A DNA stretch of 64,000 bases, taken from Cupriavidus basilensis (GTDB taxonomy: Bacteria > Pseudomonadota > Gammaproteobacteria > Burkholderiales > Burkholderiaceae). Of this stretch, positions 25,072 to 34,249 are shown piece after piece. Each line of letters begins with the position of its first letter. Positions within the stretch are counted from its first letter, which is position 1. A program made the position numbers and the translations under genes. Under the pieces are notes generated by a model that did no database searches, was not told where the DNA came from, and saw nothing but the letters and a program-made list of their open reading frames with translations. Location of the stretch: positions 1,674,001-1,738,000 of the forward strand of contig NZ_CP010537.1 of NCBI RefSeq assembly GCF_000832305.1, in the 5' to 3' direction.

Positions 25072-27087
25072 TCAGGGGTTGAGCGTGGACAGCGGCTGGC
25101 GCGAGCCGGTGATGGTCTGCAGCTCGGCCAGGCTGAGCTGGCGCGTCCACATGGCCAGGTCGTTGAACTCCATCACGCCCTTGAGTGCGCCGCCGTTGTT
25201 CGGCACATAGGCATGCGTGGCATCGTCATTGAGGCCCCAGGCCTTGGTGGCCAGGCCGTTGAGCTTGGTCACGTCGGTGTTGGCGATGGCCCTGTTTTCA
25301 GCCTTTTGCAGCCCGAGCACCGGGTCGATGACGTAGGCGCTGAAGGTCTTGGCCGTGGCGTTGATCGACAAGGCCAGATAGGTCCACTGGTTGGCGCTGA
25401 ACGTCATGCCCGTGATGTCGTCGCGCTTGCCGCCGCTGCCGATGTTGAAGCTCACCGAGCAGCTGCCCCACAGGCCGATCGCGATGCCCGCGTTGCTGCC
25501 CGAGGTCCAGTTCTTGTTGGCCAGGATCGGCTCGCCGGTGCCGTTGCCCTGGGTGCAGTCGGACTTGAACCAGAAGCCGATGGTGAATTGCGGGGCGAGC
25601 GCGATATCGGCGCCGCTCTGCGTGAGCTGATAGGCGTCGATTCTCGAATCGACCTTCAGCGCCTTGCCGCCGAAGCTGTCGCTGCTCAGCGAGCCGCCAT
25701 CGGTGCCGGGAACCCAGGGGCCGATGGCGGTAGTGCCCTTGCTGTCGGTTGCCGGCAGCGTCTCGAAACTGTAGTAAGCAGCCAGGTTGTTGCGCAGCGT
25801 GTCGGCCAGCACGACCGGCTTGACGTAGTTGATCTGCGCCAGCAGCGCGGTGGGCATACCGTTGCGCACCAGCGTGTAGTTGAAACGGTACACGCCGCTG
25901 GCCGGCGCGGTGATGGCTTTGTCCTCATAGGTGGACGTGCCGGCCGGCAGCGTGGCGATCTGCACCCCGTCGCGCAGCAGCGTCATGTCGCCGGTGGCGG
26001 TGGTGGGGTTCTGCCATGACAGCACCAGCGAGGTGTTGGTGCTGCCCACCACGGACTGCAAGCCCCGCACGCCCGCAGTGCCGGCCAACGCCGAGCCGTC
26101 GATCTGGTACGAGGCGGCGGGCAGGGCCACGCCGACGTGCGCGAGCATGGTGGGCAGCAGGTCCGCCTCGGTTGGCAGTGCCGCCAGCGCGTCCGCATTG
26201 GCGGGCGCAGCCGGCAGGTTGCTGGCCACCGCCGTGTTGAAGGGCTTGTTGAGCGCGATGAAGGTGGTGCGGTTTTGCACCGTCGGCAGGGTGGTGGTGG
26301 AACCCGTCGCGTCCAGGCCGTGACTGGTGGTCACGGCGACCAGCCAGTCTTCGTTGGCATTGGCCGCGCGGCGAGCCTGCACGGCGGCCAGCAGCTTGCC
26401 CAGCGCCTGGTCAAAGCTGGACAGCGCGGTGGCGTAGCCGCCGTTCTGGAAGCCCTGGGCGGCCGCGGCCAGGTCGGGCGCGCTGAACTGGGTGAAGACT
26501 ACGTCGTAGCCAGACTGCACCAGCTTCACACCCTCTTGCGCCACGCAGTTGTCGTCGGCGGCGCAGTCGCGCATGGAGTCGAGATTGCCTGCGGCCACGT
26601 CGGCCTTGAGCAACGCCGGCAACACGGGCGCGCTGGTAGCGGCGCCGCGGCGCAGTGCGCTCGAGCCGGCGTTGGCACGCAAGTACTGGAACAGGCTCGG
26701 CGTGCGCAGGCCGGTGGCCACGGCAACGTCGTCGCCCACGCCGTGGCGGTTCGCCCAGTTGCCGGCGAGGACCGTGGCCCAGCTCGGGCCGGCAAGCGGA
26801 ACCTGCTCGGTGGTGGTGCCGAGCCGGCCGCCGGTCGATGCTGGCGTGACCGACAGCGTGGCCAGGTTGGGCAATGTGCGCTGGGCGATGCCGTTTTGCA
26901 GCTGGCTATAGGTGGCGCCGTCCACGCCGACCAGCAGCACTTTCTTGCTGGCAACGCCACTGCCGCCCGTGTTGTTCTGATCGGGGGCCACCACTGCCGG
27001 CGAGTCGCTGCCGCCGCCGCCGCATGCCGCTACCGTGCCCGCCAGGGCCAGGCCACATGCCATGCGTGCCCGCTGTTTCCATGCCAT
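25072..27087 (-). CDS. Alkaline-phosphatase-superfamily lipoprotein with LamG-like C-terminus
   Basis: 671 residues. Lipobox VAACGG follows a hydrophobic signal, so the protein is an envelope lipoprotein. Residues about 45-330 form a type I phosphodiesterase/alkaline-phosphatase fold: VGVDGATYSQL with the metal Asp and nucleophile Thr, and WATVLAGNWANRHGVGDD. Two metal-ligand positions look altered: TTSHGLD where DHG is usual, and SAPDLAAAAQGF where a GHxxG His is usual. An Ig-like linker leads to a concanavalin/LamG domain (about 450-660) with two Cys pairs, likely carbohydrate-binding. The start at 27087 has GAGGAACC. It is the first gene of the phospholipase operon. It may be a non-catalytic binding protein. 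Confidence 0.82.
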   Translation of the reverse strand: MAWKQRARMACGLALAGTVAACGGGGSDSPAVVAPDQNNTGGSGVASKKVLLVGVDGATYSQLQNGIAQRTLPNLATLSVTPASTGGRLGTTTEQVPLAGPSWATVLAGNWANRHGVGDDVAVATGLRTPSLFQYLRANAGSSALRRGAATSAPVLPALLKADVAAGNLDSMRDCAADDNCVAQEGVKLVQSGYDVVFTQFSAPDLAAAAQGFQNGGYATALSSFDQALGKLLAAVQARRAANANEDWLVAVTTSHGLDATGSTTTLPTVQNRTTFIALNKPFNTAVASNLPAAPANADALAALPTEADLLPTMLAHVGVALPAASYQIDGSALAGTAGVRGLQSVVGSTNTSLVLSWQNPTTATGDMTLLRDGVQIATLPAGTSTYEDKAITAPASGVYRFNYTLVRNGMPTALLAQINYVKPVVLADTLRNNLAAYYSFETLPATDSKGTTAIGPWVPGTDGGSLSSDSFGGKALKVDSRIDAYQLTQSGADIALAPQFTIGFWFKSDCTQGNGTGEPILANKNWTSGSNAGIAIGLWGSCSVSFNIGSGGKRDDITGMTFSANQWTYLALSINATAKTFSAYVIDPVLGLQKAENRAIANTDVTKLNGLATKAWGLNDDATHAYVPNNGGALKGVMEFNDLAMWTRQLSLAELQTITGSRQPLSTLNP

Positions 27088-27408
27088 ATCCGGTTCCTCT
27101 TTTCTGTTATCCAACGCGGCGCGCCGCTCCGGCGGCGCGTCCGATCACGCTCCCCGTGACGCGTTGGCAGAGTAAGAAAAGGGGTTGTCATGCGGGTGAC
27201 AGGGAGGCAAAGAATGCTGATGCGCTCATTTGCATTCTTGATGGGACAGGCACGCAGAGGCACAGGCCCTGCCTGGATGGCGGGCTGGGGGACGAAAAAA
27301 AACGAGGAAAGCGCGGCGTCAGGAATGACCGCGGAGCACGACGATGGGAGAGAAAGCGAGGGGTACGGCGGGGGAGTATTGCGAGGATCAAAGGTGCCGC
27401 GTTGCCCT

Positions 27409-27439
27409 CGTTGCCCTTGTCATGGCGACAAGGGCAACG
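27409..27439 (-). terminator. Strong hairpin downstream of the MFS gene
   Basis: Perfect 13-bp stem CGTTGCCCTTGTC / GACAAGGGCAACG with loop ATGGC, about 25 bases after the MFS stop at 27464. A second partial copy GTTGCCCTCGTT lies beside it. Only a CCTTTG follows leftward, so U-tract support is weak. The rest of the 27088-27463 gap holds no recognisable gene. Confidence 0.55.
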
Positions 27440-27463
27440 CAGCGGCGGCGAGCGCCGCGAATG

Positions 27464-28780
27464 TCAGGCCTTGGCTGCTTGCGGGGCCGCGCCGCTAGCC
27501 TGCGTGCCGGGGCGGCGGACCATCAACGCCAGCAGCGCGGCCACCATGCACGCCGCGCCCGCGGCGTACAGCGCTGGTGTGTAGGTCAGCAGCAAGGTAC
27601 GGGTAAGGCCCGCGCCAAACGCAGCCGTGGCGGCGCCGACCTGGTGGGCGGCAAAGATCCAGCCGAACACCATCGGCGCGCGCTCCTTGCCGAACACCGA
27701 GCCTGCCAGCCTGACCGTGGGCGGCACCGTGGCGATCCAGTCCAGGCCGTAGAACATGGCAAAGATGGACAAGCCGTATAGCGTGAACGTGGAGTGGGGC
27801 AGCCAGAACAGCGACAGGCCGCGCAGGCCGTAGTACCAGAACAGGAGCTTGCGGCAGTCATAGCGATCCGACAGCCATCCCGAGACAATGGTGCCGACAA
27901 AGTCGAACGCGCCCATCATCGCCAGCGCGCCGGCGGCCGGCACGGCGGCCATGCCGAAGTCCGCGCACAGCGAGATGAAGTGCGTCTGGATCAGGCCGTT
28001 GGTGCTCAGCCCGCAGATGAAGAAGGTGCCGGCCAGGATCCAGAAGGTCTGGCTGCGGGCGGCGTCGCGCAGCACCACGAAGGGCCCGCGCAAGGTCAGC
28101 GGCGCGGGCGCGCTGGGCGGCGCCGGCGCGGCTTGGGCGTGCATGGGCACTTCACCGAACGCAGCCAGGCCCACGTCGGCCGGACGATTGCGCATGAAGC
28201 AGAACACCAGCACGGCCAGCACCGCGCAGGCGCCCAGCACCGGCAGCACCGCGATGCGCCAGCCCATATGCTCGATCAGCCAGGCGGCCACGGGCAGGAA
28301 CGCCAGCTGGCCGGTGGCCGAACTGGCGGTCAGGATGCCGATCACCAGCCCGCGGCGCGCGCTGAACCAGCGGCTGGCGATCACGGCCGCGAGCACCAGC
28401 GCGGTCAGGCCAGAGCCAACCCCGAGCATCAGGCCCCAGGCAATGAACAACTGCCACAGCTCGGTGGCCACAGTGGCCAGCGCCATGCCGCCGGCAATCA
28501 GCGCCAGCGCGGCCCACACCACGTTGCGCACGCCGAAACGCTCCATCAGGATCGCCGAGAACGGGGCCATCAGGCCGAACAGCGCAAAGCGAAACGCGAG
28601 GATGGATGAGATCTGATCCGTGTCCCAGCCCATTTCGCGCGTCAGCGGCTTGAGAAAGGCGCCGGGCAGGCCGAGCGCGGCCGAGGTGGTCAGCATCACG
28701 CAGAAGGTGATGGCGGCGATCAGCCACGCGTAGTGGATGCCGCGCCGGTCGAGCCGGCTGGAAAGTGCTTGAGCGAACAT
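27464..28780 (-). CDS. MFS transporter, monocarboxylate/oxalate-formate type
   Basis: 438 residues, about twelve membrane helices, inner membrane. Helix 1 motif RRGIHYAWLIAAITF and the early LPGAFLKPLTREMGWD loop resemble the MCT/OFA group that carries organic anions. The start at 28780 is chosen because it opens the conserved N-terminus; the frame continues upstream into the TetR gene. It is downstream of and on the same strand as the TetR regulator with a 55-bp gap, and the SDR on the other side is divergent, so all three may form one regulated set. Substrate unknown. Confidence 0.88.
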   Translation of the reverse strand: MFAQALSSRLDRRGIHYAWLIAAITFCVMLTTSAALGLPGAFLKPLTREMGWDTDQISSILAFRFALFGLMAPFSAILMERFGVRNVVWAALALIAGGMALATVATELWQLFIAWGLMLGVGSGLTALVLAAVIASRWFSARRGLVIGILTASSATGQLAFLPVAAWLIEHMGWRIAVLPVLGACAVLAVLVFCFMRNRPADVGLAAFGEVPMHAQAAPAPPSAPAPLTLRGPFVVLRDAARSQTFWILAGTFFICGLSTNGLIQTHFISLCADFGMAAVPAAGALAMMGAFDFVGTIVSGWLSDRYDCRKLLFWYYGLRGLSLFWLPHSTFTLYGLSIFAMFYGLDWIATVPPTVRLAGSVFGKERAPMVFGWIFAAHQVGAATAAFGAGLTRTLLLTYTPALYAAGAACMVAALLALMVRRPGTQASGAAPQAAKA

Positions 28781-28835
28781 GGGTCGGGTTCCGGGGGCGG
28801 GGCGTTGGTTTGTCGTGGGGTGTTGGCCGTTGCTG

Positions 28836-29432
28836 CTACTGGGAATTCGGACCCAGCAGCATGTCGCGCGCCGCGCCCAGGATGTCTTCGGAAATGGCAT
28901 CGCCCTCGGTGGCACGTGCCAGCGTCATGGCGCCCACCAGCATGGCCAGCTGTCCCAGCGCCAGCTTGCGGCGCTCGGCCGGGTCGGCGTGCTCGACCGT
29001 CTTCATCCAGTCCTCGACCATGACCTTGAGGCCGTCGATATAGACCTGGCGCACTGGCTTGTCCGCCGGCTCGCGGGCAATGTCGCCAGCGAGTGCCACC
29101 GCCGCGCAGCCATCGCCGCGGCTTGTGCAATGCGTCGTGGTGAGGTAGGCCTCCACCAGGTTGGCGCGCATCGCTTGCTTGTCGCCTTTGGCGCGCTCGA
29201 TGCGGCGCGACCAGCGCCGCGCGGATTCCTCGAAGGCGCGCTTGCTCGCCAGCGCGGCCAGCGCGTCCTTGGACGAGAAGTGCCCATAGAAGCCACCGTG
29301 CGTGAGGCCGGCCCCGGCCATCAGCTCGGCCACGCTCACGCCGTTCAGGCCGCGCTCGCGGAATAGCCTGGAGGAGGCCTGCTCGATGGCTTCCCTGTGC
29401 TTGTCGGCCTGCTCTCGTGATGCGCGCGCCAT
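28836..29432 (-). CDS. TetR-family repressor
   Basis: 198 residues. TetR HTH at about 10-55 (QASSRLFRERGLNGVSVAELMAGAGLTHGGFYGHF) followed by a helical ligand domain. The start at 29432 has AGGAG; the upstream extension to 29546 is not coding-like. It is divergent from the SDR gene and followed by the MFS gene, and the palindrome in the divergent gap is the likely operator, giving autoregulation and joint control of oxidoreductase and transporter. The ligand is unknown, probably a substrate of the SDR/MFS pair. Confidence 0.92.
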   Translation of the reverse strand: MARASREQADKHREAIEQASSRLFRERGLNGVSVAELMAGAGLTHGGFYGHFSSKDALAALASKRAFEESARRWSRRIERAKGDKQAMRANLVEAYLTTTHCTSRGDGCAAVALAGDIAREPADKPVRQVYIDGLKVMVEDWMKTVEHADPAERRKLALGQLAMLVGAMTLARATEGDAISEDILGAARDMLLGPNSQ

Positions 29433-29467
29433 ATCTGGCTCTCCTGTTGAAACTTTGCTTGATTTGC

Positions 29468-29509
29468 TTGACCGGATTTTATATGACACCCATAATTTAT
29501 TCAATAAAT
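29468..29509 (+). promoter_or_regulatory. Promoter and TetR operator for the SDR gene
   Basis: TTGACC (29468-29473), 17-bp spacer, CATAAT (29491-29496). A perfect palindrome ATTTATT-C-AATAAAT (29495-29509) overlaps the -10 and start region. It is placed for repression by the divergent TetR protein. Confidence 0.6.
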
Positions 29510-29599
29510 GTTGGTCATCATTTAAACAGGCGTCGCCGCGCAGCATCGCAGATGCGGGCAGCGTCGCTTTTCTTTTCCTCTGTATCAGGAGAATCCGTC

Positions 29600-30364
29600 A
29601 TGCAGAACCTGTTCGATCTCAGTGGCCGCGTTGCCGTCATCACCGGCTCCACCAAGGGCATGGGCCTGGAAATGGCCCGCGCGCTGGGCGCGTGCGGCGC
29701 CGCGCTCGTGGTGTCCGGCCGTGACCAGGCCACTTCCGAGGCGGTGGCGGCCGCACTGGACGGCGAGGGCTTCAAGGCCAAGGGCATCGCTTGCGATATC
29801 GGCAACGTGGAGAGCGTCCAGGCGTTTGCCAGGCAAGCGCTGGACGCCTACGGCCGCGTGGATGCGCTGGTGCTGAACGCGGCCGGCAGCGGCGCGGCGG
29901 GCGCGCTGCTGAGCCAGGGCCCGGACGTGCTCGAGCAGGCCATGGCGGGCAATGTGCGAGGCAACCTGGTGCTGGTCAATGCGTTGGCGCCGCAGATGAT
30001 CGAGCGTGGTGACGGTGCCGTCATCTTCATGTCGAGCATCGCGGCCAAGCGCGGCTCGGCCATGCTCGGCATGTACAGCATCACCAAGGCCGCAACGGAC
30101 GGTGCGGTGCGCAGCCTGGCGCTGGAGCTCGGGCCGAAGGGGATCAACGTGAACGCGATCAACCCCGGGCCGGTGCGCACCGAGTTCTCGCGCGAGGCGC
30201 TATGGGGCAACCCGGAACAGGAGGCGCGCCTGGCCGCCGCGATCCCGATGCGGCGGATCGGCGAGGCGAAGGATGTAGCGGGGCTGGCGGTGCTGCTGGC
30301 ATCGCCAGCGGGGCGCTTTATCCACGGCCAGAGCATCGGCGTGGATGGTGGACTTTCAGCGTGA
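29600..30364 (+). CDS. Short-chain dehydrogenase/reductase
   Basis: 254 residues, classical SDR: cofactor motif TGSTKGMGL (about 14-22), LNAAGSG, catalytic Ser in FMSSIAAKRG, Tyr-x3-Lys in MYSITKAA (about 156-160), then INPGPVRTEF and a typical C-terminal VDGGLSA. It should oxidise or reduce an alcohol/ketone with NAD(P). The start at 29600 has CAGGAGAA. It is controlled by the promoter with the palindromic operator and the divergent TetR gene. The substrate is unknown; the MFS partner suggests an organic acid. Confidence 0.93.
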   Translation: MQNLFDLSGRVAVITGSTKGMGLEMARALGACGAALVVSGRDQATSEAVAAALDGEGFKAKGIACDIGNVESVQAFARQALDAYGRVDALVLNAAGSGAAGALLSQGPDVLEQAMAGNVRGNLVLVNALAPQMIERGDGAVIFMSSIAAKRGSAMLGMYSITKAATDGAVRSLALELGPKGINVNAINPGPVRTEFSREALWGNPEQEARLAAAIPMRRIGEAKDVAGLAVLLASPAGRFIHGQSIGVDGGLSA

Positions 30365-30406
30365 GCCGCTGAGGGTCAAAGATCAAGGATCTAAGGTCAA
30401 CGGATC

Positions 30407-30429
30407 GCGCCCCGCAGGTGCCGGGGCGC
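30407..30429. terminator. Hairpin between convergent SDR and cio operon
   Basis: 8-bp stem GCGCCCCG / CGGGGCGC with loop CAGGTGC between the converging ends of the SDR (30364) and DUF2474 (30447) genes. There is no T-run, so it is a possible assisted bidirectional terminator. Confidence 0.4.
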
Positions 30430-30446
30430 CGGGCCACGGACGCCCC

Positions 30447-30611
30447 TCAGCTATGCATGCCTGCCAGCCGCATCAGCAGGCGCAGCAGCAAAGCCGCCAC
30501 GCCCAGCGCGGCCACGCTGGCCACCCAGATCAGCACCATCCAGCCGACCCGCTTGAGCCACGGCCTGGGCGCATCGTCCGGCGATCGCCGGCGGTGCTGC
30601 GTCGCTGGCAT
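30447..30611 (-). CDS. DUF2474 small membrane subunit of the bd-type oxidase
   Basis: 54 residues with a basic N-terminus (QHRRRSPDD) and a single membrane helix at about 22-48 (VGWMVLIWVASVAALGVAAL). It is the DUF2474 peptide commonly found after cioB, equivalent in place to CydX/CydH of other bd oxidases and expected to stabilise the complex. Its ATG overlaps the cioB stop in TGATG, so it is translationally coupled. Confidence 0.85.
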   Translation of the reverse strand: MPATQHRRRSPDDAPRPWLKRVGWMVLIWVASVAALGVAALLLRLLMRLAGMHS

Positions 30612-31618
30612 CAGTGATACCCCTCGCCGTGTTTCACCTTGCCTCGGAACACGTAATAGGCCCACACCGTGTACATCAGGATGAAAGGAATGATGAACAG
30701 CGCGCCCACCAGCGCAAAGCCCTGGCTTTGCGGTGGCGAGGAGGCGGCCCAGATCGAGATATCCGGCGGCACGATATTCGGCCATACGCTGATCGCCAGC
30801 CCGCTATAGCCCAGGAAGACCAGCGCCAGCGTGTACATGAACGGCGCCAGGTGCGCATGCTGCTGCAACGAGCGGATCAGCCGGTACATGGCAAACGCCA
30901 CCAGCAGCGGCACCGGCGAGAACCAGAACAGGTTGGGCAGGCTGAACCAGCGCTCGGCAATGCGCGGCTGCGACAGCGGCGTCCAGATACTGATGACGGC
31001 GATGACGGCCAGCAACACCCAGGCCAGCTTGCCGGTGAGTTCCAGCATGCGCTCGTGCAGCTTGCCTTCGGTTTTCATGATCAGCCAGGTGCTGCCCAGC
31101 ACGGTGTACGCCACCACCACGCCAACGCCGCAGAACAGCGGGAAGGGCTGCAGCCAGTCCAGCGGGCCGCCCGAGAAGGTGCGCCCGGTTACCTTGATGC
31201 CGTCGATATACGCGCCCAGCGAAACGCCCTGGAAAAACGCCGCCACCAGCGAGCCGCAGATAAACGCCTTGTCCCAGACGTGGCGCTCGCGGTCATTGGC
31301 CTTGAAGCGGAACTCGAACGCCACGCCGCGAAAGATCAGCCCCAGCAGCATGAAGATCAGCGGCAGGTAGAGCGCGCTGAGCACCACGGAGTAGGCCAGC
31401 GGAAACGCGGCCAGCAGGCCCGCGCCGCCCAGCACCAGCCAGGTCTCGTTGCCGTCCCACACAGGTGCCACCGTGTTCATCATGACGTCGCGGTCATGGC
31501 GGTCCGGCACGAAGGGATACAGCATGCCGATGCCCAGGTCGAAACCGTCCATCACCACATACATCATCACGCCAAAGAAGATGATGACGGCCCAGATCAA
31601 AGAGAGGTCGATGCCCAT
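30611..31618 (-). CDS. cioB: Cyanide-insensitive terminal oxidase subunit II
   Basis: 335 residues with eight or nine membrane helices, CydB family. The N-terminus LIWAVIIFFGVMMYVVMDGFDLGIG and VAPVWDGNETWLV are the family hallmarks. It forms the quinol oxidase with CioA in the inner membrane, reducing oxygen to water without proton pumping. Its start is five bases beyond the cioA stop, and its end overlaps the DUF2474 gene. Order cioA-cioB-DUF2474, leftward. Confidence 0.95.
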   Translation of the reverse strand: MGIDLSLIWAVIIFFGVMMYVVMDGFDLGIGMLYPFVPDRHDRDVMMNTVAPVWDGNETWLVLGGAGLLAAFPLAYSVVLSALYLPLIFMLLGLIFRGVAFEFRFKANDRERHVWDKAFICGSLVAAFFQGVSLGAYIDGIKVTGRTFSGGPLDWLQPFPLFCGVGVVVAYTVLGSTWLIMKTEGKLHERMLELTGKLAWVLLAVIAVISIWTPLSQPRIAERWFSLPNLFWFSPVPLLVAFAMYRLIRSLQQHAHLAPFMYTLALVFLGYSGLAISVWPNIVPPDISIWAASSPPQSQGFALVGALFIIPFILMYTVWAYYVFRGKVKHGEGYH

Positions 31619-31623
31619 GATGA

Positions 31624-33078
31624 TCAGCTCCTGCTATCGGCCAGGCGGTTGGTAGAAGTGGCCGCGCCAGGGACATCGCCTGGATCGTCCACCGCGGAGA
31701 GCGGTCGCGCCGGCGTGCCTTCCACGGCGTGTCCGCCGCCGGGTTCCGGATCGCCCTCATGCTCGACCGGGCCCTTGCGCACGAGCCGCATCATGTAGGC
31801 GATGCCCACGCCGAAGACGAAGAAATAAGCCACCACGAACAGCGCGAGCGACAACGCCAGTTCCGGCACGCCGTGCGGCGAGACCGCGTCGGCGGTGCGC
31901 ATCACGCCGTAGACGATCCACGGCTGGCGCCCGATCTCGGTGGTGAACCAGCCGGCCAGGAGCGCGATCAACCCGGCCGGGCCCATCCATAGCGCCATGC
32001 GCAGGAACGCGCGCGTCTGGAACAGCTTGCCGCCCCGGCGCAGCAGCAGGCTCCAGAGGCCGAGCAGGATCATCAGCATGCCCAGCCCCACCATCACGCG
32101 GAAGCTCCAGAAGATGATGGTGGAGTTAGGCCGGTCTTGCGGCGCGAATTCTTTCAGGCCCTGGATCTGGCCGTCCAGGCTATGGGTGAGGATAAGGCTG
32201 CCCAGGCGCGGGATTTCCACCGCGAAGCGGGTTTCCTCGCGTGCCATGTCGGGCCAGCCGAACACGATCAGCGGCAGCGGCTCGTTGCCGTGGTTTTCCC
32301 AGTGGCCTTCGAGCGCGGCGATCTTGGCCGGCTGGTGCTTGAGCGTGTTGATGCCGTGCATGTCGCCAATGACGGCCTGGATTGGCGCCACGATCAGCAG
32401 CATCCACATGGCCATCGACAGCATCTTGCGGATGGCCGGGTTATCGCGCCGGCGCAGCAGGTGCCAGGCGGCGGAGGCGCCCACGAACAGCGCGGTGGCG
32501 AGGAAGGCCGCCACGCTCATATGCAAGAGGCGGTACGGGAACGACGGGTTGAAGATCACCGCCAGCCAGTCCACCGGCACCACGCGGCCATCGACGATCT
32601 CGTAGCCCTGCGGGGTCTGCATCCAGCTATTGGAGGCCAGGATCCACGTCGCCGAGATCAGGGTGCCGAGCGCCACCATCAGCGTGGCGAAGAAATGCAG
32701 GCCGGGGCCGACCCGGCTCCAGCCGAACAGCATCACGCCCAGGAAGCCGGCCTCCAGGAAGAACGCGGTCAGCACCTCGTAGGCCAGCAAGGGGCCGGTC
32801 ACGCTGCCGGCGAAGTCCGAGAAGAAACTCCAGTTGGTGCCGAACTGGTACGCCATCACCAGCCCAGACACCACGCCCATGCCGAAGTTGACGGCAAAGA
32901 TCTTGGACCAGAAGTGATAGAGGTCGCGGTAGACCGTGTCTTGCGTGCGCAGCCAGCAGCCTTCCAGCACGGCGAGGTAGCTCGCCATGCCGATGGTGAT
33001 GGCCGGGAAGATGATATGGAAGGAAATCGTGAAGCCGAACTGGATCCGTGCCAGGTCGAGCGCGCTCAAGCCAAACAT
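31624..33078 (-). CDS. cioA: Cyanide-insensitive terminal oxidase subunit I
   Basis: 484 residues, CydA family, with about nine membrane helices. Haem-ligand and quinol-site features are present: ARIQFGFTISFHIIFPA (His in helix 1), WSKIFAVNFGMGVVSGLVMAYQFGTNW, and GDMHGINTLKHQPAKIAALEGHWE. The Q-loop is short, as in the CIO subgroup that resists cyanide. The start at 33078 (MFGLSAL) is supported by GGAG eight bases upstream; an ATG at 33099 lacks one. The C-terminal tail (last 40 residues) is Pro/Gly/Asp-rich. The 33079-33564 region upstream must hold its promoter. Confidence 0.95.
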   Translation of the reverse strand: MFGLSALDLARIQFGFTISFHIIFPAITIGMASYLAVLEGCWLRTQDTVYRDLYHFWSKIFAVNFGMGVVSGLVMAYQFGTNWSFFSDFAGSVTGPLLAYEVLTAFFLEAGFLGVMLFGWSRVGPGLHFFATLMVALGTLISATWILASNSWMQTPQGYEIVDGRVVPVDWLAVIFNPSFPYRLLHMSVAAFLATALFVGASAAWHLLRRRDNPAIRKMLSMAMWMLLIVAPIQAVIGDMHGINTLKHQPAKIAALEGHWENHGNEPLPLIVFGWPDMAREETRFAVEIPRLGSLILTHSLDGQIQGLKEFAPQDRPNSTIIFWSFRVMVGLGMLMILLGLWSLLLRRGGKLFQTRAFLRMALWMGPAGLIALLAGWFTTEIGRQPWIVYGVMRTADAVSPHGVPELALSLALFVVAYFFVFGVGIAYMMRLVRKGPVEHEGDPEPGGGHAVEGTPARPLSAVDDPGDVPGAATSTNRLADSRS

Positions 33079-33564
33079 GTCGTGATCTCCGTGGGACATT
33101 GGGAACGGGCTTGGCCGGCCAGTTCGGGTGCGGTCCATTCACGTTGCGTTTCAGGCGCAAGCGTATATAGAGTAGACCACAGGCCGAGCGCATAGAGGTG
33201 CTCTTTTTCGTGGGCTGACTGGCGTGGCGAGAGGCCGGGGGATGTTGCTGGCAAAAGGAAACCCGCCGAGGCGGCCGGGTTTGATGCAGGGGTGTCCATG
33301 GATGGGGCAGCAGTGAGGCTGGGAGATTGGCGGCATGCCATGGACAACATGCTACCGGTAGCTTGCGGCGGATAACAGAAGCAACGGCTTAGAAAAAGAC
33401 CGTATCAGATTTGGGGGGGTGTCCTGTTCGGAAGACGGCTCAGCGGCCGAGCCGTCGCCTTGCAGCCAGATGGCCCTTACGGAACTCGCTGACGAGGTCC
33501 CCATCCGATGATCGAGCATGGCGACTCGCGTTTCCGTGATCCTGTCGACTTCCGATGAACGGCT
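33079..33564. other. Intergenic region upstream of cioA
   Basis: 486 bases without a gene. A perfect 12-bp palindrome GCTACCGGTAGC lies at 33351-33362. A TATATA stretch near 33161 could be part of a leftward promoter for cioA. No Fnr-type box was found. Short readings in this region are not supported by ribosome sites or composition. Confidence 0.5.
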
Positions 33565-34161
33565 TTACTGGGCGTACTCAACGACCAGCAATGCCGTGGC
33601 CATGGTTTTTCCAGGGTTCGAAATGGCATGCTGAACATCCGCCGGATAGCGCGCGGACTCGCCGTGCCGGACTTTCTTCTCACTGGGGCCGGATTGAACG
33701 GTGACGCAGCCGCTCATGACGGACAGATGTTCTTTCGAGCCACTCTCATGCGGCTCGGATGCGAGTACGCCGCCAGGATGGATCGACAGCTCATACCATT
33801 CCACCCGGCTTGCAAGGTCCACCGGGCCGAGAATTTTCAACTCGCATTTGCCATCCGGGCTTCTGATCACCGGGATCGAGTGAGCGGGAATGACCGTCAC
33901 GGTTGGCGTCGGCTTGTCGGCCTGCTCGCCGGAAAGGAACTCGGCCAGGCCGATGCCCAAAGCGTTCGCCAAGCGCCACAAGACCGCCACCGTGGGATTG
34001 GCAAGATTCCGCTCAACCTGCGAAAGCATCGATTTGGATACGCCAGCACGCCTGGAAAGCTCGTCGAGAGAGAGCTTGCGTGCCTGGCGAAGCAATTGCA
34101 GCCTGGCGCCAATGACGGGGGGGCCTTCTGCGAACGCCTCCGACGGGGGGACTTGTGTCAT
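33565..34161 (-). CDS. XRE-family regulator with C-terminal cupin
   Basis: 198 residues. HTH at about 18-70 (ARLQLLRQARKLSLDELSRRAGVSKSMLSQVE) and a cupin_2 sensor domain at about 105-195 (SIHPGGVLASEPHESGSKEHL, then VQHAISNPG). Such regulators often control amino-acid or polyamine catabolism. It is divergent from kbl-tdh and likely represses or activates that operon in response to threonine, glycine or a derived metabolite. Start at 34161 with AGGAC about nine bases upstream. Two inverted repeats in the gap are its likely binding sites. Confidence 0.9.
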   Translation of the reverse strand: MTQVPPSEAFAEGPPVIGARLQLLRQARKLSLDELSRRAGVSKSMLSQVERNLANPTVAVLWRLANALGIGLAEFLSGEQADKPTPTVTVIPAHSIPVIRSPDGKCELKILGPVDLASRVEWYELSIHPGGVLASEPHESGSKEHLSVMSGCVTVQSGPSEKKVRHGESARYPADVQHAISNPGKTMATALLVVEYAQ

Positions 34162-34181
34162 GAAATGAAGTCCTGTAAAGT

Positions 34182-34212
34182 GAACAAAACGTTCGATATA
34201 CAGAACATGTTC
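34182..34212. promoter_or_regulatory. Paired inverted repeats, likely XRE-cupin operator
   Basis: GAAC-AAAAC-GTTC (34182-34194) and the perfect palindrome GAACATGTTC (34203-34212), 21 bp apart (two helical turns), in the 88-bp gap between the regulator and kbl. Two direct copies of CAGTTTA follow (near 34212 and 34230). Confidence 0.55.
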
Positions 34213-34249
34213 AGTTTATCGATCATCATCAGTTTACAGGAGCACCGCT

